DNA from: Lachnospiraceae bacterium
Lineage (GTDB): Bacteria; Bacillota; Clostridia; Lachnospirales; Lachnospiraceae
Assembly (NCBI GenBank): GCA_015057615.1
Contig: SVEA01000111.1
Coordinates: 1-40,319, forward strand
Reading direction: 5' to 3'
DNA length: 40,319 nucleotides
Each line of letters starts with the position of its first letter. Positions within the stretch are counted from its first letter, which is position 1. Under the pieces are notes generated by a model. That model saw only the letters and a list, made by a program, of their open reading frames with translations. It was not told the origin of the DNA and ran no database searches. Both the position numbers and the translations under genes were made by a program. Positions 33,066 through 40,319 of this stretch are shown piece by piece.

Positions 33066-33144
33066 AGAAACAACCATGCCTTTCCCAGCTACCTGCAAAC
33101 TTTTGGACGCAGGCTCAAAGTTGCAAAGCGAATTAATTCGCTTG
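33066..33144 (-). promoter_or_regulatory. L leader, copy C (upstream of the sensor binding protein)
   Basis: Minus strand: perfect palindrome GCGAATTAATTCGC (33128-33141), TTTGCAA, CCTGCG...TGCAGG stem, then a divergent GTAGCTGGGAAAGGC, with AAAGG 13 bases before the ATG. It shares palindrome, stem and spacing with copy B. Confidence 0.7.
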
Positions 33145-33297
33145 GTGAAAAATCATAATTTTCCATACTAGCTCCCTCTCCAAAAAAAGATGATCTCCAC
33201 TTTCTGTAGAAATCATCTCGTCTTGTCCCATGTACATATGACTTTCTTACACGTATATCATATGTATCCACAGAGCTTTCTATTTCTGTCCATAATT

Positions 33298-33560
33298 TAA
33301 GAACCAAAAACCTTCCTAATAAATCGTCTTCGTAAATTTGTACAGAGCAGAGAAAATCCAAGTAATAGAAAACATTTAATGCGCAACTGTTTGAAGTCGT
33401 TGGCACGTACCATTACGTACTTCAATCCAAGTATTGCGTTCTTTGCAATGCTTTGTGCAATCACGTGTTGCAAATGAAATAGGTTTTCCTGTTACTTATC
33501 AATATATAAATTGTGCAAATTGACGAAGTTAACTTTATAAACTGGCTTCTGATCTTCTTA
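33298..33560. repeat. R-type long palindromic element, copy R33
   Basis: A 263-base element. Outer stem TAAGAA/TTCTTA, then an AACC strand opposite GGCTTCTG, box CCTAATAAATCGTC, CGTAAATTTG opposite CAAATTGACG, then AAGTAATAGAAAAC with a matching block near 33480-33512. The tip shares TGTTTGAAGTCGTTGGCAC and ACTTCAATCCAAGTA with R29. It lies upstream of the sensor operon. Confidence 0.75.
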
Positions 33561-33921
33561 TCTGTTAGTTATAGTATAGCTCCATTTCAGAGGGTTTTCA
33601 AATTATTTTATTTTTATGCTACCTATAATTATTGGTAATTTATTGTTTCGTTCCCTTTTTCTTATTGGGACCGATACTTCCCAACTTTATTTTCCGAAGC
33701 CTGTATTTTCTAACCCTTTTTTACCGGCATCCCAGTCATTTTCCCTACCAGCTCGACCCAGCGGTCTTCTTATATATTCTTTGCAATTATTATACCAATG
33801 CTTCCGTTTCGTTGAATGCTATTTTATACATGTTAATGGTATCGTCATTTTAGCATTGCATTCCAGCCCCTGTGATTAATCGTCTTTGGTAATTTTCTGC
33901 TATATAGAAACCATGCTATCA
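33561..33921. other. AT-rich gap without a supported gene
   Basis: Two plus-strand frames of 73-87 codons exist here, but they lack ribosome sites, have no recognisable motifs and look like chance. The gap separates the sensor operon (starting left) from galT (ending right). Confidence 0.6.
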
Positions 33922-34012
33922 AGAAGGTCAGTAACCTTCCTTCACACACCGATTGAAAAGACGAATAGCCTGTCTTTCAAACCGTACATTACAGAAAGAT
34001 TACTGACCTTCT
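33922..34012 (-). terminator. nested hairpin structure downstream of galT
   Basis: AGAAGGTCAGTAA (33922-33934) pairs perfectly over 13 bases with TTACTGACCTTCT (34000-34012). Inside it, TTGAAAAGAC pairs with GTCTTTCAA (about 33953-33980). It is 90 bases downstream of the galT stop. There is no U-run, so it may protect the 3' end rather than terminate. Confidence 0.55.
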
Positions 34013-34101
34013 TTGTATTATTTACAATAAATTAAATTCGAATTTATATCATCCAACGGTTGATTTACGATGCGATCTTATTATTGCCAAAAAAGCCGAA
34101 A

Positions 34102-35694
34102 TCAAACATCCATTTCTGATTGCAGTTTATCAATAAAGCACCCAAACGCTGCTCTTCCCTTATCATCCCGCTTGTATACGCCGGCATCTTCCAGCACTTT
34201 TAGGAATACCAAACCGATTTCCTTCTTAAGAATATCGTCGATGTTATTCTCGTTGATCTCCCTGTAGCGCGCTGTAAACTCCATTACCCAATCGGTATGC
34301 TTTGCAATTTGTTCATTGGAGGCAATATCTTTGCTACCAAGGATGTAATCTTTTAGGGTTTCAATTTCTGTCTGTAATCTTGCCGGCAATACGGCAAGAC
34401 CCATAACCTCAATCAGACCAATATTCTCTTTCTTAATATGGTGCAGCTCTTCATGCGGATGGTATAGACCAAGCGGATGCTCCTTGGTGGTAAGATTATT
34501 TCGCAGCACCAGATCCAGCTCATAGGTATCGCCAGCCTTACGAGCGATCGGCGTAATCGTATTATGAGGCTCACATTGCTTTAACTCTTCTGCAGAACAC
34601 TTCGCAGCTGCCTCGCCGGACATCGGTTTGCCTTCCGCATCAGAGAATGCATAGATAGAAGCCGATTCATCGGTATAGCCTCTCCAGCAGTTTAAGATGG
34701 CATCTCCTGCGCCAGTCAGGGACTCTATCTTCTCTGCCTGCAGACGAATCACGGACATCGGCCACTTCACAATACCTGCCTTCACATCCGGATAACCGGG
34801 TATCGCAAAGCTTCTCTCCACCGGTGCTTTTGCCATGGCAAAGGTATAATTTCCACCTTGGAAATGCTCATGGGTAAGAATGGATCCTCCGACAATAGGC
34901 AGATCCGCATTCGAGCCGACAAAATAATGCGGAAATTGTTTGACAAAATCAAACAGCTTTCGAAGTGTTGCCTGATTAATGATCATCGGAATATGCTCAT
35001 AGTTCAACACGATGCAATGCTCATTATAGTATACATAGGGAGAATACTGGAAGCCCCAGGACTCACCGTCAAGCTCCACGGGAATGATCCTGTGATTCTG
35101 TCTGGCAGGATGATTCACCCTTCCCGCATATCCTTCATTTTCACGGCAAAGCTGGCATTTGGGGTAACTGCTCTGCTTAACTAATTTCGCTGCAGCGATC
35201 GCCTTCGGATCCTTCTCCGGCTTCGATAAGTTAATCGTAATATCCAGTCTTCCGTATTCGGTATCAATCGTCCACTTTCTATCCTTCTTAATCCGGTAAC
35301 GTCTTATGTAATCCGTATCCTGGCTAAATTTATAATAGTACTGAGTTGCCTTGATCGGATCAATCTTGTATGATTCCATAAATTTATATACCACTTCCGA
35401 AGGTCTTGGCACCAGAAGCCCCATGATTTTCGTATCAAATAAATCCCGATATACGATACTATTTTCCTGAAGTATTCCATGCTCATAAGCATAATCGGTC
35501 ATGCCATTCAGAATTTCTTCCAGACTTATCTTGTTTCTCTCTGACGGCTGTGCTTCTACCTGTACCGGTTCCTCGTAATGCTCCAGCTGAAATAATTCTA
35601 GCAGGGAATTGATTGTATAGACCCTGTCCTGCTCATGAACCAGCCCCGTGTCAAGTCCGTATTCCACTAATTTCGTAATGTAATAATGAATCAT
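34102..35694 (-). CDS. galT: UDP-glucose--hexose-1-phosphate uridylyltransferase, Firmicutes type
   Basis: A 530-residue GalT of the second (Firmicutes) family. It exchanges UMP between UDP-glucose and galactose-1-phosphate in the Leloir pathway. Recognisable parts are KCQLCRENEGYAGRVNHPARQNHRIIPVELDGESWGFQYSPYVYYNEHCIVL and the active-site GGSILTHEHFQGGNYTF, with the His-x-His-x-Gln catalytic motif. The length is near the family's usual ~500. No galK or galE is adjacent. The start has no strong ribosome site. It appears to be a single-gene unit. Confidence 0.93.
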   Translation of the reverse strand: MIHYYITKLVEYGLDTGLVHEQDRVYTINSLLELFQLEHYEEPVQVEAQPSERNKISLEEILNGMTDYAYEHGILQENSIVYRDLFDTKIMGLLVPRPSEVVYKFMESYKIDPIKATQYYYKFSQDTDYIRRYRIKKDRKWTIDTEYGRLDITINLSKPEKDPKAIAAAKLVKQSSYPKCQLCRENEGYAGRVNHPARQNHRIIPVELDGESWGFQYSPYVYYNEHCIVLNYEHIPMIINQATLRKLFDFVKQFPHYFVGSNADLPIVGGSILTHEHFQGGNYTFAMAKAPVERSFAIPGYPDVKAGIVKWPMSVIRLQAEKIESLTGAGDAILNCWRGYTDESASIYAFSDAEGKPMSGEAAAKCSAEELKQCEPHNTITPIARKAGDTYELDLVLRNNLTTKEHPLGLYHPHEELHHIKKENIGLIEVMGLAVLPARLQTEIETLKDYILGSKDIASNEQIAKHTDWVMEFTARYREINENNIDDILKKEIGLVFLKVLEDAGVYKRDDKGRAAFGCFIDKLQSEMDV

Positions 35695-35871
35695 CTGTCG
35701 TACTGCCCCATTTCTATATATAATTTAATCTCCTTGCAAATATATTAATCTAAATTTTATCACAAATTTCGATAAAATTCTATATAATTCAACGGTTATT
35801 CATTGAAAATATGGCCGTTTTATTTACTCAGCCAAGCTCCACTGTTTCATTCTGCATAAAAAAATCCCACC

Positions 35872-35898
35872 TTTACAAAAAGAGGAATATGGTATAAT
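35872..35898 (+). promoter_or_regulatory. promoter of candidate small RNA
   Basis: TTTACA (35872-35877) and perfect TATAAT (35893-35898) are separated by 15 bases (16 if CTTTAC is used). Transcription would start around 35904-35906, close to the paired 5' end. Confidence 0.5.
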
Positions 35899-36032
35899 GA
35901 AAATAGATTTAAGACGAATTGGCAAGCCAATTTGCCTTAACAAGGAGTAACCGCCCACATAGGTGGTTAGCCTCAGGTTAACAATAAGCTTACCAAGACG
36001 GCCAAGTACAGGGTAGGCTTATATTTATTTTC
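35899..36032 (+). ncRNA. candidate structured small RNA
   Basis: The region between galT and the next gene has no coding frame but rich structure. TTAAGACGAATTGGC (35909-35923) pairs with 35926-35940 at 13 of 15 positions plus G-U. AACCGCC/GGTGGTT follows (35949-35967). ATAAGCTTACC (35984-35994) pairs with GGTAGGCTTAT (36012-36022), and a U-rich ATTTATTTT follows, like a terminator. The 5' end (35899-35915) can alternatively pair with 36016-36032, closing the whole molecule, so two folds compete. No plus-strand gene follows, so it would be a free small RNA antisense to nothing but the gap. I do not match it to 6S, SRP or tmRNA. Confidence 0.5.
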
Positions 36033-36078
36033 GCTTGTTGTTCCTATCTATATAGGCAAGCAGTGCCTCCCCTCTCTC

Positions 36079-36720
36079 CTAGCCTTCTCTCAATTTCCGG
36101 TAATCATATTCCGTAAAGCGGTGGTAATACTTCCCCATTTCATCAAAGGTAAAGCAATAGACAAACGGATCGATGGAAGAATCCGCAAAACGGACTGCAT
36201 ACTCAAATTCCTCATCCTCCGACTTCTCACAGATCACCTGATCGCTATACTTATGAAATACGGCAATTACATTTTCAATGGTTACATCCGGATACCTTAA
36301 CACACCAATTAAGTCCTCCAGGAAATGATTGTCCTTATTTTTTTTATACACATATTCCATACCCTTTGCCGGTACGGTTAATTTATATCGATCTTTCTGT
36401 AATTCACAGAGAATATTCCCCCATTCCGGTTCTTTTTCCCTGGTAAATTGCTCTAATTGCTGTAGGGCATGTTTTTCTAATATTTCTTTCCTGTTGCTTT
36501 GGTTATGGTGATTGGAAAGCTCTTTCTCCTCCATAGAACACTTCTCCAGACCAAGTAAATGGTGCATTAAATCTTTGGTATAGTAGATACCAACCGGCTG
36601 CCCTTTCACATAGCCGATCTTAACCATACTTTCATGAAGCATTGCTTCCAGATTATTTGTTAATTCTTGAAATGTATTATTCATCTGTTCATCCGGCCTC
36701 TCCTTTGCTACTATTTTCAT
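36079..36720 (-). CDS. unrecognised conserved-looking protein
   Basis: A 213-residue soluble protein, predicted helical at the N-terminus (NNTFQELTNNLEAMLHESMVKIGY), with a charged middle and a C-terminal segment rich in aromatic residues (DPFVYCFTFDEMGKYYHRFTEYDYRKL). There is no signal peptide, membrane helix or catalytic motif I can identify. Codon use is like its neighbours. It may belong to one of the Lachnospiraceae domains of unknown function, but I cannot name it with confidence. A second ATG at residue 13 is an alternative start. It is monocistronic, followed by the candidate small RNA on the other strand. Confidence 0.7.
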   Translation of the reverse strand: MKIVAKERPDEQMNNTFQELTNNLEAMLHESMVKIGYVKGQPVGIYYTKDLMHHLLGLEKCSMEEKELSNHHNQSNRKEILEKHALQQLEQFTREKEPEWGNILCELQKDRYKLTVPAKGMEYVYKKNKDNHFLEDLIGVLRYPDVTIENVIAVFHKYSDQVICEKSEDEEFEYAVRFADSSIDPFVYCFTFDEMGKYYHRFTEYDYRKLREG

Positions 36721-36869
36721 TTCTATTTTCCCTGTTCTATGATTTATATCATTTTACCTGCTAAATCTCTTTGTTAATAATCATAGTTTATTTTCTATTA
36801 GGTAGCTCTCTAAAAACTCCAAAGCACTTTCTGCATCGATTTACTTTTGCAATCCTATTCTTATCTCCC

Positions 36870-37050
36870 ATTATATCATGAGTAAAGAACACCCATGATC
36901 TTTAGCTCCGATCGCATATTACAAGCAAGCTTGCATATGCTCACTACGCTTTCATTATATCATGAACAAAAAACATGTTCATGATCTTGGCACTCCACTC
37001 GGAAATCGCAAGTAAACTTGCATTTTCTCATTCCGTTTTTATTATATCAG
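36870..37050. repeat. imperfect tandem repeat of about 84-87 bases
   Basis: ATTATATCATGA recurs at 36870 and 36954, and ATTATATCAG at 37041. Each full unit holds an ATCATG...CATGAT stem and a GCAAG...CTTGC stem in the same order. The two units differ at many positions but keep the stems. The gap 36721-37208 contains no gene. Confidence 0.65.
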
Positions 37051-37208
37051 ACAAGTAATATGGAGTAAATCTTACTGGTATGAAATTGGCGCGAAGAACC
37101 TTTTATTCGAGCGCATGAGAAAATCAACTCATTTACATTAAGAAGAAAAAGCAGTAATCATATCTTTTAGCATGAAAGTCAATAAAAGCAAACAAGTATC
37201 CCACAAAT

Positions 37209-37253
37209 AAAAGAGTGCTGCCATAGACTTCATCTTCTGCGCAACACTCTTTT
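37209..37253 (-). terminator. terminator after the sugar binding-protein pseudogene
   Basis: On the minus strand AAAAGAGTGTTGC (37241-37253) pairs with GCAGCACTCTTTT (37209-37221) with one G-U, followed by ATTT. Confidence 0.8.
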
Positions 37254-37319
37254 TCTTCTTTATCTATTATAAATCGCTTTCACAAGCGTATGGGTGTTTA
37301 TCATAAAGGTATTGTTCTT

Positions 37320-38601
37320 TTACTTGCCGAATTTAGAAGTCAAATCCGATTGAAGTTTATTGATTGTTTCTTGTACGTCTGCATCTTCAAGTAATACCTT
37401 AGTAACCGAGGAGCCAACTGTATCGAGAGCTTCTGCGAAATGCTCTGTATAATTGATTGCCGGGATAACTTTACCGATTTCGATAAATGTCTTATAAACC
37501 TTTTGACCGCCGAAGAATTCATCTCCTTGATCAAAGATTTCATTACTATAAACCGGTATGTAGGAAGGATATAAACCGTAATTTGTAAATCCATCGACTA
37601 ACAGCTGTTCGTCCGTCATAGCAAATTCAACAAATTTCTTTGCCATTTCAGCGTTCTTTGTTTTCGCATTGATTGCCAGTAAGGAACCTCCGTTTGTTGC
37701 ACCCTGGTTTTCACCAGTGGAAAATGCCGGCATATTCATAACGCCCCATTTACCGCTGGTCTGAGGTGCTTTATCTTTGATTGTACCGATCATCCATACA
37801 GCTTCCGGAATCGTCGCTACGCTTTCATTGGCAACCGTGCCTTCGTACTCGTCCCAGCCATTGTAGGATAAAGCGATACCGGAATCAAAAATCTTCTTTT
37901 CCATAGTCAGTGCTTTGATCGATGCATCGGTATTTAAGATGGTTCTTCCTTCCCCATCAAAGAAGCCCTGACCTAATTGTAATAATAGCATACGGTAGAA
38001 ATTCGTTCCTGTCGGTGCAATCGGAAGCATCATGACCGGATCTCCATTCGGAGTGGTACAGGTTGCTGCCACTTTCTCTCCTGCTTCAATGAAATCCTCC
38101 CAGGTGAGAATCTCTTCAACTCTTACACCTGCCTGTTCAAAATAGTCCGTACGGTAAAACATAGCGATTGGGCCGGCATCCCAAGGGAAACCATATATTG
38201 CCATTTACCGAAACTTCACCCATTTTTACCGGAAGAAAATCACCCTTCTTAACAACATCATTTAATTCAAGAAATCCATTTGGATAGTTGGATGCGTAAC
38301 CACTTAACTGCTCACCCTCCAAAGTGATGATATCCCCAAGTCCGTCACCGGTAGCAAGACCGGTAGATAATTTGGTATAGATTTGTTCTGTTCCCATTTC
38401 TTCGAAAACAAATTCAACATTGGGATTGGTTTCTTTAAATTTTTCTGCACTTGCTTCCAGTTGCTTTAGTGCAACGTCCCAGGACCATACGGTCAAGGTT
38501 ACTTTTTCATTTTCTTTGCTGCCTTTGTCTTTGGAACAAGCAACCAAAGAAGTCATACTAACCATTAGCAAAGTGAATACTAACAATAATTTTTTCTTCA
38601 T
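37320..38601 (-). pseudogene. sugar ABC transporter substrate-binding lipoprotein, frameshifted
   Basis: Two overlapping frames make one protein. 38601 down to about 38195 encodes the signal peptide with lipobox TSLVAC and the first lobe (VTLTVWSWDVALKQLEASAEKFKETNPNVEF). From about 38204 a shifted frame encodes the rest (IYGFPWDAGPIAMFYRTDYFEQAGV to the stop at 37320). The break lies in VNG-N/K-IYGFPWD, around 38195-38205, and fits loss of two bases or gain of one. The joined length of about 425 residues is normal for family-1 sugar-binding proteins. It is either a real mutation or an assembly/sequencing error. The adjacent truncated permease supports real decay. The ribosome site before 38601 is AGGAGG. 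Confidence 0.85.
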
Positions 38602-38658
38602 AAATATCCTCCTGTTTCACTTTTTGTTAAAACCAAACTAATAAAATGTTTTATTTCT

Positions 38659-39074
38659 TTATTCTTTGACAGAGCCACCCATGACACCTGCAACGAATTG
38701 TTTTTGAAATATAAGGAATATGATTAAAATCGGTAACGTTGCGATTGACGTTGCCAGCATAATCACCGCATAATTTTTATTGGTAGGATTTCCATCCAGC
38801 ATCGCTAGGGCTACCGGGAAGGTATATTTTGTTTTACTTCCCAGGATAATTAACGGCCACATAAAGTTATTCCACATGGAGGTAAACATATAGATCACGA
38901 GTGCCCCCAATGCGGGCTTTACATTCGGTAAAATAATTTTAAAAAATGTCCTGGTCTCCGTTGAGCCGTCAATCCGTGCCGCCTCGATCAGTGCGGTAGG
39001 AAAGCTTAGCATGTTCTGCCTCATCAAGAATACGCCGAAGGAATTGGCAAGCATCGGAAGGATTACCCCCCAAT
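38659..39074 (-). pseudogene. sugar ABC transporter permease, 5'-truncated (MalG type)
   Basis: Only the C-terminal half (about 137 residues of a normal ~275) remains. It contains the EAA loop IEAARIDGSTETRTFFKIILPNVKPAL and the last membrane helices, ending VAGVMGGSVKE. The open frame begins at WGVILPMLANSFGVFLM, and upstream of the Trp the sequence changes abruptly into unrelated element DNA. The nominal ATG at 39054 is internal. It would have fed the frameshifted binding protein just downstream. The usual partner MalF permease is missing. Confidence 0.85.
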
Positions 39075-39491
39075 GACTGTCCGTCCGGACAGCACCTCCC
39101 GGCTGATACAGCGCTGCTTGATGAGATAGGCAAACACACGGCGCATATCCGTGTGTGCCTGCGGAAGAACAAAGGGCTTTCGCTGCTCCGGTTCGCTGCG
39201 TTTGCTGTGCTGCCGGTATTCCACACCCTGTTCACCGCCAAGCAGCAGGCTGACCGCCTCCGGAAAGGACAGGTTGTAGAGCCGTTTCACAAGGTCGATG
39301 GCATAGCTGCCCTCCTGAGCGGAGTGATCGTACCAGCTATTCCCTCGAACCGTGATGCTGTGATCGCTGGCCAGCCGCTTATCTCTGCCGGAGGGCAGGA
39401 GGCGCTCGCCCTGCCGCTGGAGGAAGTCCACCAAGTCCACCGAGTTGGCTCGTTCCTTTTGTTCGTCTGTAAAGTAGATGTAGCCTGACAT
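39063..39491 (-). CDS. 3'-truncated primase-like (CHC2/DUF3991-type) protein of an integrative element
   Basis: A 142-residue remainder of a protein of roughly 300. Residues 1-125 (MSGYIYFTDEQKERANSVDLVDFLQRQGERLLPSGRDKRLASDHSITVRG, FPEAVSLLLGGEQG, DMRRVFAYLIKQRCISREVLS) follow the pattern of primase-like proteins carried by Firmicutes integrative and conjugative elements. After REVLS the family sequence ends and eight unrelated residues lead to a stop, at the join with the sugar permease. The ATG at 39491 has GGGAGG 7 bases upstream. The base composition is clearly more GC-rich than the rest of the window. Confidence 0.75.
   Translation of the reverse strand: MSGYIYFTDEQKERANSVDLVDFLQRQGERLLPSGRDKRLASDHSITVRGNSWYDHSAQEGSYAIDLVKRLYNLSFPEAVSLLLGGEQGVEYRQHSKRSEPEQRKPFVLPQAHTDMRRVFAYLIKQRCISREVLSGRTVIGG
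39077..39092. other. recombination junction with a small inverted repeat
   Basis: CTGTCC-GTCC-GGACAG sits where the element gene and the sugar permease meet (join placed between about 39074 and 39095). Chromosomal AT-rich DNA lies left and GC-rich element DNA right. It could be an old deletion end, an element end, or an assembly join. Confidence 0.6.
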
Positions 39492-39505
39492 GAGTAAACC
39501 TCCCA

Positions 39506-40319
39506 TCATAAATGAATTTGTGGCGCATGGTCATCCCGCTTGTGACCCTGCGCCTGCTTTTTCTCCTGCAGCTTTCTTCTGCGCTTGCGGTCGATATGAC
39601 CGGCTGCGATTCCTGCGGTTCTGCGATAGTCCTCCCTGAACAGATTTTCCAGCCGGTGCATCAGCCGGGTAGCCGCCAGCAGCACCGAGGGGTTACTATA
39701 GCTGCCGATGTTATCAATCAGATACTGTGCATAAACATTGCCCTGCGCCGCAGACAGCCCCAGCCAGTAAAGGCTCTTTTCCTTGTCACGGGGAACATCA
39801 CCGTCATAGAAAAACAGCTTACCGAGAGCATACTGTGCAAATTGATTTCCCTGTTCAGCGGATACGGTCAACCAGTGAATGGCAGCTTCCACATCCTTTG
39901 GAACATCCTCACCAAGAAGATAGAGCTTGCCGAGTTGGTAAGCGGCATATTCATTTTTCTGTTCTGCCGATAAGGTGAACAGCCGAATAGCCTCACCAAC
40001 ATCCTTGACAACGCCGTCACCGGAAAGATACAGCTTCGCTAAGGCATATTGGGCGTAGGCATTGCCAAGGTCGGAGGAGAGCGTAAGCCACTTAACTGCT
40101 TCCGGAACATTCTTCGGGATATCCGTACCGGTAAGATAGAGCCTGCCGAGCTGATAGGCAGCGTACTCGTTTTTCTGTTCTGCGGCGGCTGTAAACATGG
40201 TAATAGCCTTTTGAATATCTTTCTCCACATGAGTGCCATCCCGATACAGCTTTCCGAGTGCATACTGCGCCCCGGCGTTTCCGGCCTCTGCTGCTTTCGT
40301 CATCCAAGCCACCGCCTGT
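39506..40319 (-). CDS. Sel1-repeat protein, probable C-terminus of an element relaxase (runs off window)
   Basis: The frame is open from the window edge to 39506 (about 270 residues). It is made of at least five Sel1/TPR-like units of about 36 residues, each with AxQYALGKLY or AAYQLGKLYL and a following (A/E)AIxWLTxSAEQG segment. It ends in a basic tail (IDRKRRRKLQEKKQAQGHKRDDHA). This layout (Sel1 repeats plus a Lys/Arg tail beginning RLMHRLENLFRED) recalls the C-terminus of MobP-type relaxases of Firmicutes conjugative elements. The catalytic part would lie beyond the window. The stop overlaps the leader of the primase-like gene. Confidence 0.7.
   Translation of the reverse strand, partial: QAVAWMTKAAEAGNAGAQYALGKLYRDGTHVEKDIQKAITMFTAAAEQKNEYAAYQLGRLYLTGTDIPKNVPEAVKWLTLSSDLGNAYAQYALAKLYLSGDGVVKDVGEAIRLFTLSAEQKNEYAAYQLGKLYLLGEDVPKDVEAAIHWLTVSAEQGNQFAQYALGKLFFYDGDVPRDKEKSLYWLGLSAAQGNVYAQYLIDNIGSYSNPSVLLAATRLMHRLENLFREDYRRTAGIAAGHIDRKRRRKLQEKKQAQGHKRDDHAPQIHL

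Noticed and set aside
22105-33560. Idea that the interspersed repeats are a CRISPR array
   Set aside because: The copies are kilobases apart, 60-320 bases long and internally palindromic, with no spacers or cas genes.
33616-33879. Plus-strand frames of 73-87 codons
   Set aside because: No ribosome site, no motif and typical low-complexity AT-rich translation.
35899-36032. 6S RNA, SRP RNA or tmRNA
   Set aside because: No SRP GGAA/AGCA-type tip, no tmRNA-like ends and no clear 6S open bubble could be recognised.
39512-39978. Plus-strand frames of 83-153 codons at the window end
   Set aside because: They are shadows of the Sel1-repeat gene on the minus strand, whose repeat pattern is unmistakable.

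Overview
The window looks like a piece of an AT-rich Clostridia chromosome, most likely Lachnospiraceae. The evidence is the Gram-positive rimP-nusA-rnpM-ylxQ-infB order, strong AGGAGG ribosome sites, YesM/YesN-type two-component genes, a Firmicutes-type GalT and an aldo/keto reductase with C-terminal iron-sulfur clusters. No 16S or other taxonomic marker is present, so this is an inference. Almost everything is on the minus strand.

Region by region (minus strand unless noted). 1-3.6 kb: translation/transcription operon rimP, nusA, rnpM, ylxQ and the 5' third of infB, with a consensus promoter, a leader hairpin, and an odd set of tandem ribosome-site hairpins between rimP and nusA. 3.65-9.35 kb: a five-gene cassette bracketed by a short direct repeat. 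In transcription order it is an FtsX/MacB-type permease, an ABC ATPase, a 64-residue protein resembling the recognition domain of radical-SAM peptide maturases, a second FtsX-type permease and a subtilisin-like (S8) protease. It resembles a peptide export/processing system whose maturase is missing. 9.6-14.9 kb: an amino-acid ABC transporter split into two units that carry the same upstream motif, separated by a zinc-ribbon/propeller membrane protein. 15.0-17.1 kb (+): aldo/keto reductase, then two decayed genes (sigma factor and TraX-like). 17.3-19.6 kb (+): chemotaxis receptor with a very long palindromic leader. 20.1-21.9 kb: glycosyltransferase fused to a PlsC acyltransferase. 22.7-23.7 kb (+): membrane HD-GYP protein. 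23.7-33.1 kb: a ferric/polyamine-type ABC transporter (ATPase with an unusual insertion, fused permease, lipoprotein) and a probable three-part control system (binding protein, YesM-type kinase, YesN-type regulator). 34.1-35.7 kb: galT. 35.9-36.03 kb (+): candidate small RNA. 36.1-36.7 kb: unrecognised gene. 37.3-39.07 kb: a dead sugar ABC transporter remnant (frameshifted binding protein, 5'-truncated permease). 39.07-40.3 kb: an abrupt join to GC-rich integrative-element DNA (truncated primase-like gene, and a Sel1-repeat protein that is probably a relaxase C-terminus).

The most unusual signal is not a gene. The intergenic regions from 13 to 34 kb hold two repeat families. One (here called R) consists of long, nearly self-complementary elements with a shared box near CCTAACAAATCGTC. 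The outer stems differ between copies but remain complementary within each copy. The other (here called L) is a short leader placed directly in front of start codons of transporter genes, with a CCTGCG/CGCAGG stem and a fixed AAAGG-to-ATG distance. Together they suggest a structured, dispersed leader or mobile palindrome system that deserves a comparative search.
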